This document shows, piece after piece, positions 49,040 to 57,478 of a stretch of DNA of 64,000 bases. Position 1 is the stretch's first letter; each line of letters begins with the position of its first letter. A program made the translations under genes and the position numbers. The notes below the pieces were generated by a model that had not been told where the DNA came from, made no database searches, and saw only the letters and a list, made by a program, of their open reading frames with translations. The stretch is from the NCBI RefSeq assembly GCF_023612255.1, contig NZ_CP063231.1, positions 4,235,255 to 4,299,254 on the forward strand. Direction: 5' to 3'. This DNA comes from Luteibacter flocculans (GTDB lineage Bacteria > Pseudomonadota > Gammaproteobacteria > Xanthomonadales > Rhodanobacteraceae).

Positions 49040-49705
49040 ATGTACGTTTTGATCGCCGATGACCACCCGCTGTTCCGCGATGCCTTGCAGCGCGCGGTGC
49101 TGGCGGCCGTGCCGGATGCCACCGTGCACACGGCGGACAGCGTGCCTGCGCTGTTCGCCTTGATCGAGTCGTTGCCGGACGCCGACCTGCTGTTGATGGA
49201 CCTGCACATGCCAGGTGCGCGTGGCTATTCCGCGCTTGCGCATATCCGCGGTCAGTATCCAGGCCTTCCGACCATCGTCGTCTCCGGCCACGAGGAGGCG
49301 CAGGTGGCCCGTCGTGCGCTTGCACATGGCGCATCGGCGTACATACCCAAGTCGGCGGCCGTGGAACAGATCGTGGAAGCGGTACGCACGGTGCTCGATG
49401 GCGACGTGTGGCTCCCACACCAACTGGTGGGCGGCAGCGTCGAATTGAAAGCCGACGAGGCCGACGTCGCAGCACGTGTTGCGACGTTGACGCCGCAGCA
49501 GTTCCGCGTATTGACCATGATTGCGGAAGGTCTGCTCAACAAGCAGATTGCCTATGATCTCGGTGTCTCGGAGGCCACGGTGAAAGCGCATATGACGGCG
49601 ATCATGCGTAAGCTCGGCGTCTCCAATCGAACGCAGGTGGCGCTCGCTGCGAGCCATCTCGATGTGGAGCAGGAAGCCCTGCCGAGCGTTCCCGAAGAGG
49701 GATGA
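49040..49705 (+). CDS. crbR: LuxR-family response regulator (CrbR-like)
   Basis: 221 residues. Receiver domain (2-118) with the acidic pair Asp7-Asp8, phospho-acceptor Asp54 in LLLMDLHMPG and Lys104 in YIPKSA; GerE-type helix-turn-helix at about 149-205 (LTPQQFRVLTMIAEGLLNKQIAYDLGVSE...). Its place between acs and a SSS-transporter histidine kinase matches CrbR, which activates acs in response to acetate. The gene name is assigned by context and domain type. The heptad-repeat block sits directly upstream. Confidence 0.88.
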   Translation: MYVLIADDHPLFRDALQRAVLAAVPDATVHTADSVPALFALIESLPDADLLLMDLHMPGARGYSALAHIRGQYPGLPTIVVSGHEEAQVARRALAHGASAYIPKSAAVEQIVEAVRTVLDGDVWLPHQLVGGSVELKADEADVAARVATLTPQQFRVLTMIAEGLLNKQIAYDLGVSEATVKAHMTAIMRKLGVSNRTQVALAASHLDVEQEALPSVPEEG

Positions 49706-49741
49706 GGCCTTCCGGCGGCTCGCGTCGCCGGTCGTGACACG

Positions 49742-52700
49742 TCAGGCGGCGTTCGTCCCTGTCCGCTTCGCCAGCGCGACGAGCAGGGCACGCAAGGCGG
49801 CGGGCCGTACCGGTTTGTGCAACACCGGATAGCCCAGTGCGCGCGCACGTTGCTTCAACTCCGTGCTGCCGTCCGCCGTGACCATCGCCGCCGGGGGCAT
49901 CGGCGCGATCTTCGTGCCCAGGAGGTGCAAGGCTTCGAGGCCATCCATGCCCTCACCGAGGTGATAGTCCGCGAGGATCAGGTCGACATGCGTTTCTGCC
50001 AGCACAGCGCAAGCCGCGTCGATATCGATAGCCACTCGGCAGTCCACGCCCCAGCGACCCAGCAGCGCGCGCATGCCATCGAGGATGGTCTCGTCGTTGT
50101 CGAGGCACAGCACCGTCAGCGGTAGCTGTTCGCCGCCGCCGGGGCGCACGACGGCGGGCGGACGTTTGCGTGACACTGCTGCTGCGCGTGGAACCGTGAT
50201 GCTGAAACAACTGCCGCGGCCGATGCGCGAACGCAACGACAACGGGTGGTCGAGAATGCCGGCCAGTCGATCGCAGATGGATAGCCCGAGCCCAAGGCCT
50301 TTCTCACCCCAAGGCGAAGGACGTTCGAGACGTTGGAATTCGCCGAAGATGCGCGCTTGTTGCTCGTCGGCAATACCGGGGCCGGTATCCCATACTTCGA
50401 TGCGTACTTCATCGCCCTTGCGGCGCACGCCGAGTACGACGCCTCCGGCACGGGTGTAGCGCAAGGCATTGGAAAGAAAGTTGGCGACGATGCGGCGAAG
50501 AAGCTGCGCATCCGATCGCACGGATAGCGAACTCGGTACGACGTGCAAGGTCAGTCCGCGCTGCTCCGCGATCACGGCGAATTGCTGCTTCAACGAATCG
50601 AACAGGTCGGCCAATGCAAACGGCGCAATCTCCGGCCGATAGCTGCCTGCGTCAAGACGGGATACGTCGAGCAAGGCGTCAAGCAAGTCTTCCGCGGCAC
50701 GGAACGACGCGTCGATCCGCTCGGCCAGTTGCGCCACCTCGCCATCGAGACCGGGATGCTGCCGCAGCGCGGAGGTGAAGAGTCTCGCTGCGTTCAGCGG
50801 TTGAAGCAGATCGTGGCTGGCCGCGGCGAGAAATCGTGTCTTTGAGGCATTTGCCGCTTCGGCTTCGCGTCGTGCAATCGCCGTTGCGTTCAATGCTTCG
50901 GACAGTTCGGCCGTACGATCTTCGACACGCTGTTCCAGCGTTTCGTTGGCATCGATGAGCGCCTGTTCCACGTGCTTATAGGCCGTGACATCCGTGAACG
51001 TGGTAACGAAGCCGCCGCCAGGCAGAGCGCGTCCGCGCATTTCGATCACCGTGCCGTCCGGACGCACGCGCTGGAAAACGTGCGGCGAGCCGGCGCGCAT
51101 GTAGCGAATGCGCTTCGCGACGTGTTCATCGACTTCACCGGGCCCGCATTCGCCATGCTCCGCGTTCCAACGAATCAGGTCGGCGACGGGCAGGCCGACG
51201 TAGACCATGCCGTCGGGGTAATCGAACAACTCGAGGTAACGGCGATTCCACGCGACCAGTCGCATCTCACCATCCACCACGCTGATGCCTTGCGATACGT
51301 TTTCCAGCGTCGTGGACAACAGCTCACGATTGAAGCGCAGCTCCTGCGACGCTTCGTCCATCAGCGCCATCGCCTCGGCGATGTCCAGACCGGTTCCCGA
51401 CAGCGCGCCCATGAGAATGCGCCGTGCGCTCGCGGCGCCGACGGCGCTCGCAAGCAATCGCTCGGTGAACTGGATGAGAGGGCGATCGGCGGCGTCGCTC
51501 GGTGCCAGCGTCACGCCATGCCGTTGGCCATACTCGTTGAACGCGCGCGCGGTCACACGGTCACCGACGATGCGTCCTGCAATGGTACCGAGATCGCGAA
51601 CCGTCACGCGTCCGCGCCAGTCGCCCGCACCCGTCGCACTGCGTACGAAGGGATCGACGAACAATGCCGCGTGCAATCGCTCCGCGACACTGGGTCTAAA
51701 GCGAAGGGAGATAAAGACCAGGCAGCCGACGTTGAACAGCAACGACCAGAACGTACCGTGCGTGACCGACTCCCACCCCGTGACATGAAACAATTCAGTC
51801 GGCTTCAACCAGCCGATGCCGAACGGACCATCTTCGATCCATTGGCTCTGCAGCCATCCCGCGCGGGTCATCGCCGGCAACAGCAGCGTGTATCCCCAGA
51901 CGACGAAACCTGCCAGCAAGCCCACTTGCACGCCGATGCGACTGGCGCCTCGCCAGTACAGCGCGGAGACGATGGCTGGGGCAAATTGCGCGACGGCGGC
52001 GAAGGAGAGCAGACCCGTGGCTGCGAGGTTTTCCGCGTTGGCGATGATCCGGTAATAGATATACGCAAGCGCTGCGAGCACCACGATCGCCACACGGCGT
52101 ACGAGCAGGACGACATGCGAGAGATCGCCACGTCGTTCCAGGTCGAATCGTTTTACACGCAGCAGTGCCGGCATCACCAAGTCGTTGCTTATCATCGTGG
52201 CAAGCGCCACGGCAGCGACGATTACCATGCCGGTCGCCGCCGAGAATCCTCCGACGAAGCCAACCAACGCAACACCGCTGTCGCCAAGGGCGAGCGGTAG
52301 ATTCAGCACCCACGCGTCCACGTGCCCCTGCGTGACCTGGGGCAAACGCAGTCCCGCGCTGACGATCGGCAGCACGGCCAAGGATATGAGCACCATGTAC
52401 GCGGGAAAGAACCAGCGTGCGCGGCGCAGATCGCGCGGGTCTTCGCATTCCACGACGCCGATCTGGAACTGTCGCGGCAGGCAGAACATGGCGCAGAACG
52501 CGAGCAGCGTCTGTGCAACGAAGCCGGGTGGCATGCTGCCTTTCTCGACCTGTGTCAGCGGCGTACGCAGCGTCTCGGCAATGCCGGGCCCATGCATATA
52601 GGCATAGACGCCGATGCCAACGAAGGCGAGTAGCTTCACCAGCGACTCGACGGCGACGGCCAGCATCATGCCGTGATGATGTTCGGTCGCATCGATGTTA

Positions 52701-53224
52701 CGGGTGCCGAACAGGATGGCGAACACGGCAAGGAGGGCAGCGCACCACAAGGCCGTATCACCGAACCACCAGGCGGAGTTGCCGGCGCCGAGTACAGCGA
52801 ACGACATAGCCACGGCCTTGAACTGCAGCGCGATGTACGGAATGACGGCGACGACGGCAATCACAGCGACGAGCGCAGCAAGGCCATGCGATTTGCCGAA
52901 GCGCGCCGCGATGAAGTCGGCGATGGACGTGATGTTGCGTTCGCGCGCCACGAGCACGAGTCGCTCGAACAGACCGAACCCGAGCACGAACAGCAGCAGG
53001 GGCCCGAGGTAGATCGGCAGATACGCGAGGCCGGACACGGCCGCTGTGCCCACCGCCCCATAGAAGGTCCAAGACGAGCAGTACACGGCCAGCGCAAGGC
53101 TGTACACGAGCGGGCGCAGCTTGGGCTGACGAGGATAAAGCGGCCGGCGATCGCCCACGTAGGCGATGCCAAAGAGCAAGCCTACGTAGAGCAACGACAC
53201 CAGAAGCAGCAGCCAGCCTGCCAT
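49742..53224 (-). CDS. crbS: SSS-transporter hybrid sensor histidine kinase (CrbS-like)
   Basis: 1160 residues from the ATG at 53224. About residues 1-525 are a sodium/solute symporter domain with 12-13 helices; a PAS domain spans about 635-750 (LENVSQGISVVDGEMRLV), then a coiled-coil, HisKA with His804 in AAASHDLLQPLNAARLF, HATPase_c (WDTGPGIAD, KGLGLGLSICDRL) and a C-terminal receiver with Asp1086 in LILADYHLGEGMDG. The layout is that of CrbS, which couples acetate transport to sensing. Convergent with crbR. The C-terminal receiver makes it a hybrid, so phosphotransfer to CrbR may need an extra step. Confidence 0.92.
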   Translation of the reverse strand: MAGWLLLLVSLLYVGLLFGIAYVGDRRPLYPRQPKLRPLVYSLALAVYCSSWTFYGAVGTAAVSGLAYLPIYLGPLLLFVLGFGLFERLVLVARERNITSIADFIAARFGKSHGLAALVAVIAVVAVIPYIALQFKAVAMSFAVLGAGNSAWWFGDTALWCAALLAVFAILFGTRNIDATEHHHGMMLAVAVESLVKLLAFVGIGVYAYMHGPGIAETLRTPLTQVEKGSMPPGFVAQTLLAFCAMFCLPRQFQIGVVECEDPRDLRRARWFFPAYMVLISLAVLPIVSAGLRLPQVTQGHVDAWVLNLPLALGDSGVALVGFVGGFSAATGMVIVAAVALATMISNDLVMPALLRVKRFDLERRGDLSHVVLLVRRVAIVVLAALAYIYYRIIANAENLAATGLLSFAAVAQFAPAIVSALYWRGASRIGVQVGLLAGFVVWGYTLLLPAMTRAGWLQSQWIEDGPFGIGWLKPTELFHVTGWESVTHGTFWSLLFNVGCLVFISLRFRPSVAERLHAALFVDPFVRSATGAGDWRGRVTVRDLGTIAGRIVGDRVTARAFNEYGQRHGVTLAPSDAADRPLIQFTERLLASAVGAASARRILMGALSGTGLDIAEAMALMDEASQELRFNRELLSTTLENVSQGISVVDGEMRLVAWNRRYLELFDYPDGMVYVGLPVADLIRWNAEHGECGPGEVDEHVAKRIRYMRAGSPHVFQRVRPDGTVIEMRGRALPGGGFVTTFTDVTAYKHVEQALIDANETLEQRVEDRTAELSEALNATAIARREAEAANASKTRFLAAASHDLLQPLNAARLFTSALRQHPGLDGEVAQLAERIDASFRAAEDLLDALLDVSRLDAGSYRPEIAPFALADLFDSLKQQFAVIAEQRGLTLHVVPSSLSVRSDAQLLRRIVANFLSNALRYTRAGGVVLGVRRKGDEVRIEVWDTGPGIADEQQARIFGEFQRLERPSPWGEKGLGLGLSICDRLAGILDHPLSLRSRIGRGSCFSITVPRAAAVSRKRPPAVVRPGGGEQLPLTVLCLDNDETILDGMRALLGRWGVDCRVAIDIDAACAVLAETHVDLILADYHLGEGMDGLEALHLLGTKIAPMPPAAMVTADGSTELKQRARALGYPVLHKPVRPAALRALLVALAKRTGTNAA

Positions 53225-53393
53225 CACGATTGGGCTCCCCTTGCTAACGTCCCCATTCTAGGGCGTGCGCGGTCGCTCGACACCCGTTGCGCCCAAGCGG
53301 ATGACGCCTGCCGGCGCCGCGCTGAGCGTAGAGGTTTTCACATCACTGAGAATGCAGGCTCCATGGTTCGGGTCAAGGCGGTAGCATCGCGGC

Positions 53394-54026
53394 ATGGACC
53401 TTGATGCCATCCACGTAGCACCCCTCGCCGACGACGAAATTCATCTCTGGCAAACCGCCTGGTCGGGCGGTGCTGGCGAGGACGTCTTCGCGCGCTTGTT
53501 GGGCGCTTATACCGGTGTGACCGAGTCACCGATCATCGTCCGTGGGGAGCACGGAAAACCTACGTTCCCACCACCACTGGACACCCTCGGCTTCAACTGG
53601 TCGCACAGCGGAGACGTCGCGCTTCTTGCCGTCGGCAAGGGGCCGTCAGGATTCGCTATCGGCGTTGACGTGGAGGTGGTTCGGCCCCGGCCGAGGGCGC
53701 TGGAGCTGGCACGGCGGTTCTTTGCACCGGACGAGGCTGCCGAGCTGAACACGCTCCCCGAGGCCGCCCACTTGGGCGGATTTCTAGCCCTGTGGACGGC
53801 CAAGGAAGCGGTACTCAAGGCACACGGTGGTGGGCTGTCGTACGGCTTGCACCGCGTGTCGTTCAGGCTCGCTCGCGGGGGTGCCGTGCCCTGGGAGTTC
53901 GAAGGTGACGTTGGCCCGGCGTCTGAATGGCAGGTACGACCGGTGGCCCTGGGCGACGAACGGGTCGCGGCGCTGGCGTGGCGCGGTGGCGAGCGCCGCG
54001 TTCGCGTCTTCACATCTTCGGTTTGA
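53394..54026 (+). CDS. Sfp-type 4'-phosphopantetheinyl transferase
   Basis: 210 residues. The transferase signature is complete: GVDVEVVRPRP with Mg-binding Asp92 and Glu94, and FLALWTAKEAVLKAHGGGLS with the catalytic Glu/Lys pair near residues 137-141; the upstream FNWSHSGDVALLAV block supplies the conserved SHS. It moves phosphopantetheine from CoA to carrier proteins of secondary metabolism. No polyketide or peptide synthetase is close; the stand-alone ACP at 20.7 kb is one possible client, by inference only. Confidence 0.92.
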   Translation: MDLDAIHVAPLADDEIHLWQTAWSGGAGEDVFARLLGAYTGVTESPIIVRGEHGKPTFPPPLDTLGFNWSHSGDVALLAVGKGPSGFAIGVDVEVVRPRPRALELARRFFAPDEAAELNTLPEAAHLGGFLALWTAKEAVLKAHGGGLSYGLHRVSFRLARGGAVPWEFEGDVGPASEWQVRPVALGDERVAALAWRGGERRVRVFTSSV

Positions 54027-54121
54027 ACCTTTCCGCATCGGGGTGTGTCTTACCTGATGTGTGTGTGAGCCGTGGAGTGCGCCACAGGGACGTGGCGAGT
54101 TATGCTGAGATGACAGTCATT

Positions 54122-54153
54122 ACGCACGTCGCAATGGTGGCGTGCGTTTTTTT
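54122..54153 (+). terminator. Terminator/attenuator just before pdxJ
   Basis: ACGCACG (54122-54128) and CGTGCGT (54141-54147) followed by a run of seven T. It ends the PPTase transcript, but it also stands only 12 bp before the pdxJ ATG, leaving no room for a separate promoter downstream. A TATGCT -10-like hexamer near 54102 could start a short leader through it. Confidence 0.75.
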
Positions 54154-54164
54154 ATGGACCGTCG

Positions 54165-54908
54165 ATGACCCTACTCAGCGTTAACCTGAACAAGATCGCC
54201 GTTTTGCGCAATTCGCGCGGCGGCACCGAGCCAAGCATCGCTACCGCTGCCAATACCTGCATTGAAGCTGGCTGCGGCGGGCTCACCGTTCACCCTCGCC
54301 CCGATATGCGGCATGTCACGCCCGACGACGTACGCACGTTGGCTGGATTGCTGCGCGGTCGCGTGGAATACAACATCGAAGGCAATCCGTTCGCGGGTGC
54401 ACGCGGTGCGTATCCCGGTCTGTTGGCGCTCTGCCGTGAGGTGAAGCCGACGCAGGTGACGTTGGTTCCCGACGGCGACGGTCAAATCACTTCTGACCAC
54501 GGCTTCGACCTGACCAAGGACATCGAGACGTTGAAGCCGATCGTGGCGGCGTTTCGTGAGATCGGTTGCCGGGTCAGTGTCTTTGTCGACGCGGGCGGTG
54601 CGGGTTTCGAAGAAGCGAAAGCCATTGGCGTGCAGCGCATCGAGCTTTACACCGGCCCGTACGCTGAAGCGTTCCACGAAGGCGACGCGCGAGCCGAACT
54701 GGAATCGTTTGCCGACACGGCGCGACGCGCACAGCAGGCAGGGTTGGCGGTAAATGCCGGGCATGATCTGAGCCAGGCGAACCTTGGCACGTTCAAGGCT
54801 GCGATTCCTGGCCTGGCCGAAGTGTCGATTGGGCACGCGTTGATCGGCGAGGCGTTGTATCAAGGCCTGGCGAATACCGTCCGCGCTTACCTGGACATCC
54901 TGAAATAA
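54165..54908 (+). CDS. pdxJ: Pyridoxine 5'-phosphate synthase
   Basis: 247 residues. It condenses 3-amino-2-oxopropyl phosphate with deoxyxylulose-5-phosphate in the last step of de novo vitamin B6 synthesis. The TIM barrel shows [35 protein letters not shown] with the catalytic Glu72, and the phosphate/His end VNAGHDLS. The order exbB-exbD-exbD/pdxJ at the origin is shared with Xanthomonas. No strong Shine-Dalgarno (only GGACCG), and a terminator-like hairpin lies immediately upstream. Confidence 0.96.
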   Translation: MTLLSVNLNKIAVLRNSRGGTEPSIATAANTCIEAGCGGLTVHPRPDMRHVTPDDVRTLAGLLRGRVEYNIEGNPFAGARGAYPGLLALCREVKPTQVTLVPDGDGQITSDHGFDLTKDIETLKPIVAAFREIGCRVSVFVDAGGAGFEEAKAIGVQRIELYTGPYAEAFHEGDARAELESFADTARRAQQAGLAVNAGHDLSQANLGTFKAAIPGLAEVSIGHALIGEALYQGLANTVRAYLDILK

Positions 54909-54909
54909 A

Positions 54910-54935
54910 AAAACCCCGCCGAGAGGCGGGGTTTT
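54910..54935. terminator. Bidirectional terminator between pdxJ and exbD2
   Basis: AAAACCCCGCC-GAGA-GGCGGGGTTTT: a 7-bp GC stem extended by A/T pairs with U-tracts in both directions. It ends pdxJ and, on the minus strand, the tonB-exbBD operon. Confidence 0.9.
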
Positions 54936-54959
54936 CGGTATTACCGGACGATCGATCGA

Positions 54960-55367
54960 TTACTGCGCGTTGACGAAACCGATCTTGGTCAGGCCCTGGC
55001 CCTTAGCGTCGGAAAGCACGCGTGCCACGACCTCGTACTGAACCGCGTCATCCGCGTCGATCTGCAGTTCCGGCTGGTTCGACTGCTGGGCAATCACCGC
55101 GATCTGGGCACGAAGACCCAGTTCATCGACAGGCGTGTCGTTCCAGTACAGCGAGCCATCCTGGCGAATCTGCAGCCGGACGGGATCCGGCGGATTCTCT
55201 GGGTTGACGATGTTCGGATTCGGCTGCGGCAGATCGATCTTGATCTTATGCGACAGCATCGGAGCCGTGATCATGAAGATGATCAGGAGCACCAGCATCA
55301 CGTCGACGAGCGGCGTGACGTTGATGTCCGACATCGGGCCACCGGAGTTGCCTGAACTGAATGCCAT
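54960..55367 (-). CDS. exbD2: ExbD-type biopolymer transporter (second copy)
   Basis: 135 residues. A single membrane helix (about 20-40, PLVDVMLVLLIIFMITAPML) carries the conserved Asp22-type proton residue in TPLVDVMLVLLIIF, followed by a periplasmic domain (PQPNPNIVNPENPP through LTKIGFVNAQ). With ExbB it uses the proton gradient to energise TonB. It is 5 bp after the first exbD; paired exbD genes are usual in xanthomonads, where the second copy has a specialised role. Confidence 0.95.
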   Translation of the reverse strand: MAFSSGNSGGPMSDINVTPLVDVMLVLLIIFMITAPMLSHKIKIDLPQPNPNIVNPENPPDPVRLQIRQDGSLYWNDTPVDELGLRAQIAVIAQQSNQPELQIDADDAVQYEVVARVLSDAKGQGLTKIGFVNAQ

Positions 55368-55372
55368 GTTCG

Positions 55373-55786
55373 TTACTCCTTGCCAGTCGACATGAAGCCG
55401 ACGTGGACCATGCCGGCGTCCTTGGCGTCGCCAAGGATCTTCTTGACCACCTTGTATTCGGTGGTGCGGTCCGCACGGATCTGGAGTTCCGGCTGCGGCG
55501 ACTTCGCCGCCGCAACCGCAAACTGAGCCTTCAGTTCAGCCTCGCTGACTTCACCGTCATTGAGGAAGTACGTACCGTCCGGCTTGACCGCGAGATCCAT
55601 CGGCTCGACCGGGGTGTCATCCTTAACGTTCGGATTCGCCTTCGGCAGATCGATCTGGACCTTGTGGGACATCAGGGGCGCCGTGATCATGAAGATGATC
55701 AGCAGAACCAGCATCACGTCGACGAGCGGCGTGACGTTGATTTCCGACATCGGACCGCCGCTGTTGCCACCGCTGGACATAGCCAT
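55373..55786 (-). CDS. exbD1: ExbD-type biopolymer transporter (first copy)
   Basis: 137 residues, about half identical to its neighbour by eye: SEINVTPLVDVMLVLLIIFM with the proton-carrying Asp, then the periplasmic domain KVQIDLPKANPNVKDDTP to KDAGMVHVGFMSTG. Short N-terminal Gly/Ser-rich tail (SSGGNSGGPM). 11 bp downstream of exbB. ExbD forms a dimer inside the ExbB pentamer in the inner membrane. Confidence 0.95.
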   Translation of the reverse strand: MAMSSGGNSGGPMSEINVTPLVDVMLVLLIIFMITAPLMSHKVQIDLPKANPNVKDDTPVEPMDLAVKPDGTYFLNDGEVSEAELKAQFAVAAAKSPQPELQIRADRTTEYKVVKKILGDAKDAGMVHVGFMSTGKE

Positions 55787-55797
55787 GGGTCAGCTCC

Positions 55798-56565
55798 TTA
55801 CTTCTTGACGACGACCGGCGCCGTACCTTCGACGCGAGCGCCGGTGGCGAAGAAGTCGTGCAGGTCATGCGCGAATTCGTCGAACTGGGCGTAGGTCAGG
55901 CGGTTCGAGCGCATGAAGAAGTTGTACGCGAGCACGGCCGGGATAGCGGTGAACAGACCGAACGCGGTCATGATCAGCGCCTCACCGACGGGGCCGGCCA
56001 CCTTGTCCATCGACGCGGAACCCGAAGCGGCGATACCGATCAGCGCGTGGTAGATACCCCACACCGTACCGAGAAGACCGATGAACGGAGCCGACGAACC
56101 GACCGTGGCGAGCAGGGTCAGGCCGCCTTCCAGACGCAGGCTCTCACGAGCGACGGCCTGGCGCAGGGCGCGATCGATGAATTCCGAACGCGACAGCGTC
56201 TCGGCGAGGCGACCGCCAGCAGCCTGCTGGTGGTGAGCGACGGCCGAAGCGGCGTCGAGCGCGATCTTCGAGAACGGTTCGCCCTTCGGCTGCTCTTCGA
56301 GCATACGAATGGCTTCCTGCGTCGACGAGGTGTTCCAGAAGCCCTGGATGACCTTGTCGGCGCGCGAACGCACCATGCTGTTACGGATGAAGTTGGCGAC
56401 GATGAAGTACCACGAGAGCACGGACATCGCGACCAGCACCACGAACACGATCCAACCGAGGAAGTCGAAGTTGTGGATCAGGTGGTCGAAGCCCATCTGC
56501 TTGAGGGCGTCGGCGTTGGAGTTTTGACCTGGATTAGCAGGCTGAGCGGAGGTGTCTTGCAACAT
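55798..56565 (-). CDS. exbB: ExbB/TolQ-family proton channel
   Basis: 255 residues, three membrane helices: about 35-57 (FLGWIVFVVLVAMSVLSWYFIVAN), 155-175 (GLTLLATVGSSAPFIGLLGTVWGIYHAL) and 195-215 (GEALIMTAFGLFTAIPAVLAYNFF), with the cytoplasmic loop between the first two. This is the MotA/TolQ/ExbB core. It forms the pentameric stator that with ExbD drives TonB. 51 bp after tonB. Confidence 0.96.
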   Translation of the reverse strand: MLQDTSAQPANPGQNSNADALKQMGFDHLIHNFDFLGWIVFVVLVAMSVLSWYFIVANFIRNSMVRSRADKVIQGFWNTSSTQEAIRMLEEQPKGEPFSKIALDAASAVAHHQQAAGGRLAETLSRSEFIDRALRQAVARESLRLEGGLTLLATVGSSAPFIGLLGTVWGIYHALIGIAASGSASMDKVAGPVGEALIMTAFGLFTAIPAVLAYNFFMRSNRLTYAQFDEFAHDLHDFFATGARVEGTAPVVVKK

Positions 56566-56616
56566 AACGCTACCCTTGGGAAGTCAAGCGTGAACTTAAT
56601 AGCTGTAAGTGAGGAA

Positions 56617-57281
56617 TTACAGCTGGTTTAGGTTGAACGTAACGGGGACACGTGCATAGCCTTCGACGGCCTGACCGCCTCGCTTGCCCGGGTTGAATCG
56701 CCAGTTCCTTGCCGCATCCTGCGCTGCCTTGTCCAGTTCGCGGAAACCGCTGGACTGATCGACCTGGATGTCTTTCGGCGCACCGTCGACACCCACGAGG
56801 ACCAGAAGTACCACCGTACCTTCATGCCGCTGGCGAACCGCCTGCGGCGGATACTTTGGCGGGTTGCGCTGACGGTACGACAGATTCTCGCTCGGCGCGA
56901 TGTCGGCCGGCGGTGCAGGCGGCGCGGGGGCGCCGGCGGCGGTGCCGGAACGGCATTCGTGCTTGCCTCCTCGACAGCCGGCGGCGGCGGGGCCGGCGGC
57001 GGCGGTGTCGGCGGCGGCTTCACCTGCTGAATGATCTTCGGCGGCGGCTGCTTGGGGGTTCCGGCGGCGGCGGCGGAGGAGGAGGCGGGGGGCGGCGGCG
57101 GCGGTTCGATGAAATCGACCTGTACCACCTTCTCTTTCTGCTTTTCCTGCGTCTTGGGCGGCGCCATGGGCGCGACCAGCAGCAGGAAAGCGAACGAGTG
57201 CAGCGCGATGGCTACTGCCAACGCACTTGTGCGCCCCCAACTGAACGGCGCTTGGCCGGTTGATTCGTTACTTGAGGCCAT
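56617..57281 (-). CDS. tonB: TonB energy transducer, frame broken in the Pro-rich linker
   Basis: The N-terminal part (membrane anchor ALAVAIALHSFAFLLLVAPMAPP, then KVVQVDFIEPPPPPP) is in one frame from the ATG at 57281; the C-terminal TonB domain (PPKYPPQAVRQRHEGTVVLLV ... FNPGKRGGQAVEGYARVPVTFNL, stop at 56617) is in another. The frames meet near a run of five C (plus-strand G at 56926-56930). One additional C would join them as one protein of about 221 residues. The likely causes are a homopolymer sequencing error, a true frameshift or slippage. Without repair the product would lose its C-terminal domain. Confidence 0.85.
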
Positions 57282-57478
57282 CAGTCACTATCAAGAGCTA
57301 ATCAAGCGGAAGTGAGCCCGCACTGCTTTCCGGCGCTCGGCGGGTTGACATTGCCGAAAACGCAGGTTTCTGCAAGCGGAAAGGTATGCAAGTTACACCA
57401 GCATATGGCGTTTGTATAGCTCCTGAAGGGAAGGTTTATGACCATCCACAAGCCCCCCTTCCGGCTCTTTACAAAGCC

